NCBI GenBank assembly: GCA_000827205.1
Contig: KN832558.1
Span: 569,422-633,421 of the forward strand
DNA from: Plicaturopsis crispa FD-325 SS-3
Taxonomy: Eukaryota; Basidiomycota; Agaricomycetes; Amylocorticiales; Amylocorticiaceae
Length of the DNA stretch: 64,000 bases
Direction: 5' to 3'
This document shows, piece after piece, positions 47,394 to 60,151 of the stretch (positions are counted from its first letter, which is position 1; each line of letters starts with the position of its first letter). The position numbers and the translations under genes were made by a program. The notes under the pieces were generated by a model. The model had not been told where the DNA came from and did no database searches. It saw nothing but the letters and a program-made list of their open reading frames with translations.

Positions 47394-50300
47394 GAAGCAG
47401 AGCGCCGCGGCGCGTCGCGTCTCTTTCGCTCCGCCTTTCTTCCTTCCGACCGTGACTAGTGAAAACTGGCCAGTACCTGTCCCAAAACTTTCTCGTTGGC
47501 TCTCTCGTTGGCAATCGGATTATCACCATGGGCGAACTGTTGAGCCTGCAGTGGACGCGTTCATCAAGTCATCTATCGGGAATTGCACTCGGACACAACT
47601 CGGACATGACCCTTTGCAATCACTAGTGCTGATGCTCCTCCTCTACTACGACTCGACCCTAGCGTTGCAAAGTAAATCGACGGCCTAAAAAATGCCACGG
47701 ACTCGCCGTGTCCTTCTCTCGAGGGCATGGTCGCTGCCTGTCTCGGGACTTCGCTGGGGATGAAGACGGTGGGGTCACGGTCTTATGAATAGACATTAGG
47801 ATGTACGTGTTTCCAAGTTCTCGCTGAGTTGTGTACCAATTTACCCAAAGAATGCTATCAAGAACTTTTTTGACAATCTCATTGCCTTGGTGTGAAAACT
47901 CTTGCGCGCATGTTAGAAGCAAAACGCAAGGTCCCCTACTACTTCGCGATGTGGTCCCGTCGGACCGATCTTATAACGTTTCGCAGAATTCTTGTCGGTG
48001 GGCTTGGCCTTCAGACTTGCTCGCTGATAGAGGCTAAACCCGTCTGCAATCTTGAGGAAGCCAGACCGTGTAAGTCAGTGCTCAATGCTCTCTGGACCCG
48101 CTAGGTGCAAGCACAGATAAGCTGTCCTGACTAGGTACCCGACGTACTATCCTTCTGCTTCGCAGTATCGACGAGTACCGATTGGTTCTTCTCTACCGTA
48201 AAAACACAATCATCCTCTATCAATGTGCGACCCTCGATCTCAGTATCTGCAATATTGCAATATGTTTTGGTGCGCTCCGATTGCTCGTCCTCGATATCCC
48301 ACTGGCCGTTTTCTGCAGCTGGGCGTGCACGACTCCCGCTGCCCGCGTCTTTGCACCTACGCCACACCCGTCCTAAGTCGATGATGTGAAGTGACGTTTC
48401 TCGGGCAGCGCAAGTGTACGCCTCCTTTTCAACGATTAGGTGAGATTCGAATCCCCCTTCACGCACGCTTTTTCATTTGGATGATACTCGCGACCCGTTT
48501 AGCAGCTCGACACCTTGACTTGGTTCGCAAAGACTCATGTCTCGAACGATGAACGTTCTCCTATGCAGGAGTCACTCGATCCGATGGAGAAACGGTGGAA
48601 AAATCCACGATCTACTTATCTATGCCTACATCGGCCACAAAGCCGACGTACGAATCTCATCTTGCGGCACTCCGACTCCTCCAACCCTCCGCAGATACCC
48701 TCCCACCGTGTCTCCGACCAGCTTGATTTGCCGGGAGAGTCACCGGGCCCAGTACAGAGACGACCGATTAGAGTTCTCAACCGTTTTGTCCGACTAAAAC
48801 CCGCGTACGCGAAATCCCGTTCAAATCAATACTCGCCGTTTCATCTATGCTGATATCAGTATTACAGGTGCACGGCGGCCTCCAGGCATTCGAGCGTCTC
48901 CTCATAGGGTGGGAACCATTGGCCCCTCTGTGAGCGTCTGAGCAGCGTAGCGTATATGCTGAGGATTTGCTACTACCGAAGTCCTATTTTCCCTCGTATC
49001 ACGCGTTTAGGTTTCCAGCATTATATTTTCATTTGCGTGTAGCTCCCGAGCGCTGGTCACTGCTACATACTTGGCAGCCAGCAGCATGGACCTCTCGTTA
49101 CAGCAACTCAAAAGTAAGTTTGTCACCCAAACTTCTCCGAACACCCCGACCTGATGCAAGTAAGCAGGCGTGTTCTGAGCATGACGAACGTCTCCCGCAC
49201 GGCGAACATCAACGTCCTTGACAGCTCTCATCGCCGTGTCCATTCGTGGCAACGCAGGTCACAGGTCGTACCCACCGGCAGCCACGGAATGGAATGACAA
49301 CCCCACAGCCTGCCATGCCGGGGCCCGATCTCCCCAAGTCGACACGAATGGGAAATATCGAGTTGCTCCTATGCACTCGGGAGGTGACGTTAAGCGCGAC
49401 GTTATTCATTTACCCCGCATTCATTTTACCCCGCATGCCATCTACACCGATTGACTTCAATTGATTTCGAATTTCTTCAAACGCCTCTCTTGCTCCGCTG
49501 CTCAAGGCGTTCGTTCCCCAGCTTACCCCGCATGCCGTCAGCCGTCTCGCACGCGTCAAAACATCGAACAAAGATGATCATCTCCGTTCTCGTAACGCGT
49601 CAGCCCCAGAGGCGCAATGCTATACCCTTCGACAGTGTTTCTGCCGTTGCCTAGAACGCGCGGCACGTCTAGGCAGCTCCCCACAGCCTCGCTGGCATGG
49701 AGCCAGGCAACTCCCTGGACAGTGAACTGATCGGGGTTGTGCTGTACGCGCTGTGCGTGGGTATATGGATGCAGGATATGTCGTGGGTCTTGCGCTTGCT
49801 GACTCACCGCGCAGAGTATATACGGCCAGAAACGCACAGCTCAGACGCGGACACGGGTCACATGGACCTCTCGTGCGCCCAAATGTCATATGTTGCACAG
49901 ATCGCCGTGCACTTTGTATGAAACTTCGTGCGTGCTGAACACGGTTCTCGTCCACGATGATCCTTCGCTGAATTAATGTGGACAGGTGACGGGAAGCACT
50001 TTGTGTGTGCTTTCGCATGACGGTGTCAGAGCTGAGCTGCTTCGTGCACCGAAGAAACCACGCCGGCGGCACAGGCCCATCTGCCTCTGCATCTTTGACA
50101 TCTACTTTGCTGGCGACGTCACGGCGACCTCTCACCCTCCCGCCCCAAGGTCCCAAAGTTCAGGACCATAAGCATTCTCTGGGGGTTCCATCTCCTTCCA
50201 GTGTTCGACATTCTGGTGGAGCGCTGAGCAGCGCTGAATGCTTGGGTAGACTCAAACTCCACTGGCAGGCACGCTCCTTTCGCAAGAAGGCACGTACGTC

Positions 50301-51487
50301 GATCTACTTGCCTGCCCATGGTATGAACACGGAACGACCTGCTTTCCCTCAGACTTTGCTCCATACAGGTCTACATGACGCGGGCTATCGCACCTTCCCC
50401 AACGCCGTGCCACTTCTCCGCTCCTCCCCAGCGGCACGACAAGCTCTGAAGATCTGAAGCTTTGAAGCTAAGTATGTAGTCGACTCCGCGCCATCGACCC
50501 ATCCCCTGCCCATGCGGAGCGGGCCAACCCAGGCCCTCGTCCATTCCACAGAGAAAACTATCCGATCCGGTCGCCCCTCGTCCTGACGCGCTGAATCATA
50601 TGCGCGCACAGGCGATAGATCAGGCCCGGGACGGATGGCGATTGCACGATGCGATGGAACGGCGTGATTATTACTTATATCATAAGCATATGCACCCCAA
50701 AAACTAGTGTATACACCAATCAGCCCTGGCTGATAGAGCAAAGCAAATGCACAATAAACGGAGCGCGACGATAACGAAAAAAGCCCTGGACCCATAGCGA
50801 AAAGCACGGCAAGACCCTGCACACCCGAAGAGCATAAGACGAGGATATAATATGCACATTATAGAACGTCACCGTATGTATCCTGGAACTGATGAGAGAG
50901 AAAGCGAATTGGAAAGCGAAACGAAACGAACGGCGACGGTGGGCGAAAGGGTCATGACAATAATATGATAATAAGGCGAGCGTGCAGGTCGTAAACTAAT
51001 GCGTAATTGCAAGGGTAAGTAGAGTTGATGCTGATGCTGTTGAAACGGATGCTCGACGGACGACGACGTAACGAGTCAATGAAGAAGAGGGAAGAGAGAA
51101 ATAACCACCAAGAAATAACATGACAAGTGAGGAAATAACCGACAATGAGGAGATGAGACCGGAACCGGGGGAATAGGGTAGTACACAATGGGTTTGGATA
51201 TACAGATAATGTGAGCTGATGATGGTGTTACACAGATGTACAGACCTGACCGAGGGAACCTGAACCGTGAAACGAGAGGATGCGAGATGCGAAGGGCGGT
51301 TGTACAGCGGCGCGCGGGGCATCGATGCTGCGACGAGCGTGCGGCGGAGCTATATCACATTTTGTAGAGGAGCGTCGGCCATTAAGTCGACGGCAGTGGC
51401 ATAGACGGCGATTAGTGGGGAGGGGGCTAGGGTAACCGGGATATGGTAGATGATGATGCGGACAAGTTGATGCAATGCGATGTAAAC
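47394..51487. other. 4.1 kb without a supported gene
   Basis: Many ORFs of 60-178 codons overlap on both strands, but none has a recognised family. Short coding-looking pieces occur at about 48623-48724 and 48868-48932 but could not be joined into a model. The last 600 bp before 51487 are the 3' flank of the Ecl1-type gene. Confidence 0.4.
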
Positions 51488-53333
51488 CTAGACACCCCCG
51501 AAGAGAAATAGTCGTTTGGGCGGCACCTCCACCTCGACGATCTCCTCGCGCTCGACGCCGTCGTCGCCGACCACCCGCCGCTTCACGCGCTCGATCTCTC
51601 GTCGCGGTTGCATGGCGGGGTAGGTCTGCACGTTGTCGTACGACCACGCGCGCACAGACGCGGGGCGCGCACGAGGAGGGCGGATGGTAGCAGTCTTACC
51701 GGGGGAGGCTGACAGCTTGCTGGAGGAGGCAGACGCAGTAGGCGTATTCGATGCGTGGTTGAATGCCGAGGACGGCGCACGCGGTGGCGATGTCGAGTGG
51801 CCGCGAAGCGTGGTCGAGGCGGGCACATCGAGCGAGTTGCCGCGGCGCGGCGTCCGTGCACTAGGCACAGGCTCCTCCGCAACACTGCCGAGCTCGCTCG
51901 CCTCGCTGCCCAGCCGACGGATGGCTTCCTTCTTCGCCGCACGGTTCTCCCGCGCCGACTGAGGTGGGTTGGGGCTGCTATGGGCCATCGCGGCCATGCT
52001 TGCAGGAACAGCTAGCATGGCGAGTACGTCCGGGGGCACAAGATTCCGGCGACGACGTGATGTCGATGTGGAGGTCGACGTACACGCGGATGCAGAAGAG
52101 GAGGATAATGATGGCAAAGATGCCGTTGAAGGCTGCCGGCTGAAGGTGAGGCTGTACTCCGCGGATGCGGTGCGTTGTATCGGCTGACGCTGCGGCTGCG
52201 GGACCTTGGCTTCGTCGCCGAGGGTCGAGTACACGCCGTGACTGCGATGCGGGCTTGCAACAAAGCCACCATAGGCGAGCTGCCGGTGAGCCTCATCGCG
52301 TTTACTGGATCCGCTGGTGCTTGGCGGCGCGAGGCTATATACCTCAGCGCGCCATGCGCTGCTACCGTCCGTCCACCCTGGCACAACTTGCCGCTCCTTC
52401 TTCGCGCCGTCGTCGTGCAATGGGGCGAACATACCGTTACGCTTTGGCGGCGCAGCAGGAGCGAGCGCGGCGCGGATGCGCTCAGCGGCCATCATGATGC
52501 CAGAGGAGTAGTCGTCCGCCTTGCGTGGCGGAGGGGGCGTAGGTGCACGCGGTGGTGGCGGTGGGAGCGGAGGGAAGTTGTACATGGCGGCAAGAGCCGC
52601 AAGCGAGGGCGATGCATTCTCGAAGCCGGGCTGCACAGGACGAGTGCGAGGCGAGACCGAATCGGGCATCTGGGAGAGCGAGCGAGACGACGAAGCAGGG
52701 GAGGATGAAGTCAGGGAAGCTTCGCTTTCGCTAGAGTCGGCCGCACTGAAGCTGTTGTTCGGTACCGGCGGCAGTGTAGGACTGCGCTGCGCCGGGTCTG
52801 TGGCGCCGTAGCCGTGCTCGAGCTGCCTTTGTGTGAAATCATGCGCAGCAGGGTCGTACAGCCCTTGAAGGCCGACACCGACGCCCATGTCCGCTAAGCG
52901 ACATTCGTCGGAGCAGTAGAGCGGTAAAGGTGATTGGTCGATGACCGTGCGTTGCCTGGGCTTCGCGGTCGCGGCGGTGACGGTGGGTGGTGCAGGTGCA
53001 GGTGGGGGCGGCTGCTTGAGCGCGCCATTCGGCTTCACGCGGCCGGTGCCTGCAACGAGACCGCCACCGGCTGTGCGTGTTTTCGTTCTGCGTACCGCGG
53101 GTGGACGGGTCGCGCCCGTCGATGTCGTGCGTTTGACGGCTAACACAAAGATAAGAGAAAGAAACAGGACGAAACGAAGAGCACTCACGAGAAGAAGATG
53201 AGGACGGGGACGAGGGAGGTTGTACTGGTGCGGCTGCAGGAGCAGCGGGAGGAATGTCGACGAGATACCGTTTGGGCAGTATTTGCCTATCGCAGACCGG
53301 ACACCATGACGAGTCGAAATCCAAGTTGGACAT
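51488..53333 (-). CDS. Ecl1-type zinc-binding lifespan regulatory factor
   Basis: Two exons: 53333-53189 and 53139-51488, giving 598 aa. Ecl1-family proteins are small zinc-binding regulators that extend chronological lifespan in S. pombe; basidiomycete members are much longer. The N-terminal signature is WCPVCDRQILPKRYL. The second half of the zinc site, PLYCSDECRLAD, lies about 70 residues later, so the site would be CxxC ... CxxxC. The remaining 450 residues are disordered: Pro- and Ser-rich, with runs such as FPPLPPPPPRAPTPPPP and TSTSTSTSRRRR. The tail contains ARPASVRAWSYDNVQTYPAM and ends VEVPPKRLFLFGGV, both ordered-looking and likely conserved. The coding DNA is GC-rich, and long antisense ORFs here are shadows. 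Confidence 0.85.
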
Positions 53334-54972
53334 GGTGAGTGTGTTGGATGTGGCGTGCGGGGGTGGGGTATTTATGCCACTCTCGAAGCAAGTGCCGAAG
53401 CGACTGTCAAGGCTGAGACCGCGAAGGAAGTCCGAGACAAGACGAGGAGGATACAAAAAAAGACAAAGAGGATAACAGTTGGTCAGTTGTTGGACTGAGA
53501 CACCAAGGGCGGTGAGCAACGCACCTGTCGCTAGTAGAAGTGTCCAGCAAGTCGAGTACTGTGTGCTCGACGGCGTGCAAGATGCGAGCTCGTCGTGCGC
53601 GACGACGACGAGGACTGTTGTGGTCTGGAGAGAGAGAGGTGGACGGCAATAAAAGAGGGGGAAAGGAAAAAGGGTCAGGCGCAACGGATATAGTTATATA
53701 GGCTCCACCTGGTTTAATCCCAAACGCGTGTCCCAAAAGGGTAATTGCAGCCAGGTCCCCGCGCCGTTGTTTGCCGTCGCCTTCTCATTGGCTTAGCCGG
53801 CTTACGTACAGCTCCCTGCGATTGGCTCACTCGTCTTTTTCGGCCGTGAACCACCCCGCAAGGTTCGGTAAAGGTTCGCTATCTTTACCTCTTTCTTCCT
53901 CCAGCTTTCCTACGAGCATACAACAAGCCTACAACTTTCTCTACAAACATAGTGTACAGAATCGCAACACGCCTTTTCCTCGCACGCGCTGTCTGTTCGC
54001 GTGTTTTTCCTACAAGCAGTCAAGGTTACAACTACCCCCGGCCCGCACACCAGCGTCGCAAGCAGTTGCCATGCCCCGGCTCCTCCCGGAATCTAAAAAT
54101 CAATCCCTGCCATCGCGCTTAACCGAACTCGACATCTCGTGCTGCCCTTCTTAGCCGATTCCGCGACTCGCTCTTGACCCACTCACTTCCGTTTTTCCGC
54201 GTTCATACACGGCAGTCGCGCACCGTCACTTAGGCGTACTACTCCCTGCGGGCCCTACGGCCTGCATCTGCGCGGTAACCCCTTGTTGCGTCTCACTGCC
54301 CCTGGTCTTGCTATCTGTAGGCGCATATGGGCGCGTTTTCCATATCGCCCGTATCTTTCATTTCCAGCCCAGTGCGTGCGTAAACCCCTGCGCGGTATAT
54401 GCGTAAACCCGTACGCGTATGCGTAAAGTCCTTCCCCTCTGGCAGTATTAACGGCCTTCCCTGGACTCTAAATATCGGCGACATTAATCCGCGCATTAAA
54501 TTTCAAATTCCCTTCGCGACCGACGCCTTTCTGCAGGTGATTTTTCTTATGAGGCTCTTATGTACAAGCGCATCATCGGCCGTTGCGCACGGGATCGCTG
54601 CCACGCCCAGTATCTTGCCTGCCTGTTTCCGCCGTGTACTGTGATTTCTCTTGTCTTTCAAAGTGCGCCTGCACATGCTTCTGGAGCAATGCAATGGAGG
54701 TTGATATATTCGATACGACGTCGCAACTGCTCGGAGTCTCGCAACGCCTATTCAGGCTATCGGGCGTCGGCGTATAGGCGTGCAATGACGGTGTATCCGT
54801 GGAATATCATTCTACTCGGTCTCCTCGCGTTGATGCTGCCAATCCCCCGTGTACTTGTACTGATGGGATTCTTCCTCGTGCAGGGAAGCAGAAGGCACGT
54901 TTGGGGAATGAAGCATCTTGCTGTGGACACTGGACACTGGACTAGGCAATCGATGGCCTCGGATCGGCGCCA

Positions 54973-55120
54973 CGCTCCGAGCACTGGGGAGCCACCGGAT
55001 CCGCTGTGCTCTGGAGTACTACTCCGCTATGCTCTGGGGAATCAGTGGGTATGGGGAATCGCATTACGCCCTGTATCCGGACTGGGGAAGCCCTCTGCTG
55101 TGCTATGGGGAATCAACTGC
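54973..55120. repeat. degenerate GGGGAA-centred repeats
   Basis: At least five loosely spaced variants of CTGGGGAA or TATGGGGAAT occur in 150 bp, often with GCTGTGCT or GCTATGCT just before them. The spacing is irregular, consistent with an old degraded minisatellite. Confidence 0.35.
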
Positions 55121-55521
55121 GCATCCGACTCTACTAGCTGTGCAAGGCATTAATTATCCGGTCGGTGTTCCGTGCATGCTGGGCCTTCCGACGCGCGAAG
55201 CACTTGTACGCGTTTCGCAGAGTGATCCTTGGACGGAATGTCCACGGCGGCGCTAGAATCGTTTGCAGATAACTCCACGGAATAGGCGCCTGTAAACCTT
55301 CGCGCCAATATTGTCGGAGCAATTCGTTCTGCACGCATCGATGTCCTGATTATCCTCGCCGCCTTTCTGGTTATTCTTTGGGGAAATAGGAAAATAGCGC
55401 TGGCGTCGAGTTACTCATGATCCGGTAGTTGATCAGCGCCAGCCATTCTGACCCATAGCTCGGACGCACGACTGTCCCGCTGATCACTCTTGTATTTTCA
55501 TCCAGGCGTCCGCCGATCCAC

Positions 55522-55590
55522 GTCCGATGGTACTTGTGTGCCATATCCGATGGCACTTGTGCGCCATGTCCGATGATACTTGTGCGCGCC
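55522..55590. repeat. 23-bp tandem repeat, three copies
   Basis: Three head-to-tail units of exactly 23 bp: 55522-55544, 55545-55567 and 55568-55590. Consensus core is TCCGATGGTACTTGTGCGCC. Copies differ from each other at two to five positions. Confidence 0.85.
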
Positions 55591-58500
55591 GACCTGCTGA
55601 CCTGGTCGATCTAACCAGGTGAGCGTTTCGTGAGCGCACAGTCCCACTGACGCGTCCGAAATAGCATCAGCCCCGTCTATGCATAAGTGCATGCCCCGCG
55701 TTCGCCCGTACGCGCTTCACGTGAGCGCTCCCCCATATACAGCACCTGGCTCAAGCTGAGGGATATACGCCTATGTTTCTCCGGGCCAGGATCCGTCTAG
55801 CGCGCAAACCGAAAACCTTCTGGTTGTCGTATCTGGCGAGCAATGTGTGTGTGGTTTGAGTTTGGGCGACAGTCGCAACGTCCGTGGATTGGTGCGCGCT
55901 TGCCTCCGGCCTGGCAATGAAAATCCGGATTGAGGCTGATATAGTTATCTCGAGGTACAGCGAGGCCTACTAATAGGTAGAGGCCCCTCCGGGCTGCGCG
56001 CATGTACGGGGTCCGGACTGCACGCAGGTATGGTCGGTCCATGAGCATTCGCGGTGATGGTCTGTCATTTGCTACAGTGGTCCACGTTCGTTTTCAGCTG
56101 CCGCAGGAGACCCGTCTAGACGTGTATAACGGTCCAGGAAGACGCCCTAAGCGAATCTGGCCAACGTTCAAGATCAACTTTGACATGTCCCCCTTCGACG
56201 CTTCGAACGACATGCGCTTCCGTGGCATACCCCGCTTCGAGGTTCGCGTGCCCGACGCCCGCCCCTGGACCCACACCCACGATAATCAGCTATCCATCAA
56301 CCGCAATCCCTCATCAATCGCGCACTTCCCCGAGCACTGTATCCTCCGAGTTCCTCGTGAGTATTCCGAATCACCGACCGTGAGTACCCATCACCGGCCG
56401 CGACTCACGAGTATGTACTCATCACTATCACTCGGTGCGCTCGCCTCATCAGTACTAGTACTGCTAGTCGTGGGTACGTGCATCCTCCGCATCACTCGCA
56501 CGCCCGACCCCGTGTCTCTATGTTTATCGCACACCGGCTTCGCGCCTCTCGCATCACGGCATCACCCCGCTTCGGAGGTTTGTGTTATCTCGAGTACGCA
56601 CTAACTCTATGCTACTAGGAGTAATACTAATTATCGAGAATTCGCTCGGACGACAGACCATCATCAGTGTGTACGTACGTACGATCTTATCTTCAACATT
56701 GTCAACCATCGAGCCGGAACTAACTGTCTAGCTTGCTTGTCGATCTGCTCAGCGCACGGACGGACGTCCGCACGCAAGATACGACTTACCACGTATGGTC
56801 ATCGCTCTCGGGAACACCCATATATCCCTTCGACCCGGACCTGAACATAATTGCCCTCGGTCCCTGCTTCGAGTGCTTACTTGCCGGCACCGATTGTCAA
56901 CGCTCTCGGCGCCTTCCGAGTGTGCTGTTCATAGACCTGCGGTATATATGCCGGCGTGAAGACAACGGGATCCCCTCGACGCGGATATGCGCTCAGGACT
57001 CGGCACTCGATACCACACTGTTTGACGGCCATCGACTCCGCACTCCTAGTTTTGATCCGCGCCTACTCCCCCTTGCGGCGCTGTCGTATCCTGCAATTTG
57101 CTCCCGGCGGAGGTTTGGCCACTATCGACCTCAGCGGCGCACGCCCCCCGCACATCTCACGCATACGCGCCCCCTTCCCTAGGCACCATTAGCGTTAGCA
57201 TTACGCGGATATACCTCGGAACTGAGGTGCGTATACGGCTCCGGGGACAAGCTTGCCCGTGGGACAGACACCAGCGATGCGTATGGAATCCCCCTCCCAT
57301 CTCGAGGCCTCTAGATCGCACTGATCGCGCATAGTGCTGAAGCCCGGATCTTGAACGGACCGCAAGATAAGATGCATCCATGTGCAAGATCTAGCGCTGT
57401 TTGCCTGCTCTTTCTAGCCCAAATCCCCTCTGGGTTACTGGCTACGGCAACTCCCCGAATCGCGCACCCTAGCGCTGGGCTCGGATTGCCTTGTTGGCCG
57501 CGGGATGCGGACGTCCACAGTCCAGGACCTACCTGGCGACCCCCCGGCGAACGAAGGGGCACCGCGTTGCCTGGGTTTGATCCGGTGCATAGTACAGGCG
57601 CACACAGCTGCGAGCCGCCACGAATCTTGAACGCCTGGACGGGTGCTTCTGTCGCACAGATAAGGGTGCACAGCACACGCATGCTTATTTCCCCGGACTC
57701 GCTGATTCAGCGTAGGGAAATGTGTCCCAGGGTGTCTGTGCACGTTGACCCACGCCGCATGTGTTTGCGCACGGCCCGGGTGCTGTGCGTCTGTGCGTGT
57801 TTCTTTGGACCGGTCGGTGTAGGCAGCGCAGCAGCACACAGTTGAACTCTATCACGAGGACCATTGGGCGGCAGATTGATACCCCGCGTTTCTGCTGTCG
57901 CGCGTCCGGGCGTCGGAGCCCCAGGTCTGCTGCACGCATCGTGTACAATGCTGCTGGCCACTCATGTTGCGCCACATCGATCAACGTGACATCGCAGTAC
58001 CATGTATGTCTCTAATTGCAATTCATCTGCCTAAAGCTCGAAGTCGTTCATTTAATTAAGATGCCCTCTGTTTCAGCGCAGTATCAGTATCAGATCCGTA
58101 CTCTTCGTCGCTACAACGTAGTCCGGTGTTGCATCGCACTCCGGCGTGGCATCGCGCCTATATCCAATGCCTGTGCTTTACCCCGCATTCGAAGCACTGT
58201 TGCCTATGATTAGACGGACGTCAATCAGGAGCCTTGGTCGTGCGTGGTCTTCCGTTCCCATAGTCCTCGTGATTGTAGTTAACTAACGCGTTACGCTCAT
58301 GCACCGTGCGTGTTTCATTGCATGATGCTGCTACGGTTACCATACCACAGTGTGTGGACGGCTGAACGTTAACAGACATTAACTCTGTGCCACGCACCTC
58401 CCTCATTGCGAACCAGCTCACTGTGCTCGGTTATAGGCGACGTCTTGACTTCGTATCCACTTCCCCTCGGATTTTGACCTCATCAACGTCTTCACGATCG

Positions 58501-60151
58501 GTTTCTAACAGCTTTCTAGCTCACGCAACCCGCGGACCTCTCAAGAATTCTCACATCCGAGCGTAGCTGGCGTCACTGCACAAAGGCAAAGACACATATG
58601 GTTAATAGCCTGAAGATTCTCCTCCTCGGCGAATCACCTGGAGGCGCGGGCGAACAACAGGCTCGACAGCATCCTTAACTCCTCCACGGACTCCCGGCGA
58701 TGCAAGTGGATTCGCAACGTTAACGGAGCAAGAACCTTCTCTGTACTACGGTTGCATGGCGGACGCCACAAAATATCTGTCAGTGCTAGTACGTACGTAT
58801 AGTCGGGAGCACAACGAGAGCCTTTTCGAGCTGGGCGCTGGGCCAAATCGGCTGCTGTCTCGTTATTGTACGTACCAAGAGATATGAAGAGACAATAGGA
58901 CCACCATACTTGAAAACCTGCTACACGTTCTTTTTGAATACAAGGGCGCCTGTTTCACGCGGATGGCAGTACTCCTGAGGACGATGAATTTGGCCGTATG
59001 TTTCATTTGAACGTATTGCCATTACACAAAACAAATACATGCCCGAGAACAAAAAAAATCATATGGTCGACGGCGTCACGGATATACGGTCTTTTGTCGA
59101 GCTCCAAGTTGCAATGGATGTCGACGCCACCTCCGGACCCGGGAAAATTCGCGAATGCGGGGAAATGCGGGGAAGCTGAGAAAGGAAATGGCTGTGAGCC
59201 TCGTGGCCTTCGCCCGGAAAACGCGATAGCCGACGCGGTCCGGTCCAAGTCCGGTGCGCAGAATTATCGTGCGTCTGACGGAAAGGCGCGCATGAATGCA
59301 CAGGATGTTGTATGCAGCGCTGACCGAACAATGCACAACTGCCAGCCGCTTCAATCGATGCATGCGCGCAGGGGAAGATAGGCATCGGAATCGGTGATAG
59401 TGACATTTACTTCCGCGATCGATAGGTACAGCATGCATACGCGCTGTTGTGCCTGTGCTTGCGCAGTCGGTTGGGGCGGGCGTCTGCGGGCGTTCCTTAG
59501 CGGAAGGGGAAAATTCGAGAGGCGGTACTGCTTTGTAGGTCGATCATCGATGCGCATCATGTTCCTTGAGGGTTTCGAATACCCATACGCGTCGTTCGCA
59601 AGCGGCACGATTCAAATAAAAACAAGGGCGAGGAGAGCATTCCATCAGAGAGCGACATTGTGGGACATGGAACTATGTACCACGACATCACGGTCATCGT
59701 GTCGTCACATCGGTGGTTGAACTTGACCTGCAATTCGGTCCAGGGCGCACGGCTGAGAATGGTACAACCAGAGTGTTCCTCGACTGTTGGTTCGACGGAA
59801 TCGTGCCCTTGGTCTGTGCAGCGAGGACACAGGACTCCGAAGTGGCATCTGCGACACAGTGGTCGGTTGGGGATGACAACGAGCGTTTGATATAACTTAC
59901 CACGGGCAGAAACCTACTCACGGAAAAGATTCGAAAACGGCGTGGCTGGAGTTGATGTGTTTGCTGCCAGCGAGAGGGACCTCAGGTAAGTAAGTGGATT
60001 TTGAGATTAGAATTGGTATATGTTGTCAATGTGATGGTCGTGGTGGAACACTGGAAAGCAAGCCGAGGACGCCGGGAGCAACCAATCGTGCGTCGCGTGA
60101 ACTTCCACTGCGACTTCCATCCTCCCGCACGACCACAACTACCCATTCGCA

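Larger units (their letters stand above)
53334..60151. other. 6.8 kb gene-poor region with degenerate repeats
   Basis: The first 400 bp is the promoter side of the Ecl1-type gene. Beyond this, ORFs are short, overlapping and compositionally odd (Arg/Ser/Cys-rich), with no family match and no splice-linked conserved blocks. Local repeats are present: GCGTAAA(C) units near 54377-54430, CTGGGGAA/TATGGGGAA units at about 54973-55120, and a 23-bp tandem triplet at 55522-55590. It may be intergenic or decayed repeat DNA; no transposon could be identified. Confidence 0.45.

Noticed and set aside
56002-56604. 200-codon plus-strand ORF
   Set aside because: No family resemblance, no matching exons around it, and the same stretch is open in other frames; too weak to call.
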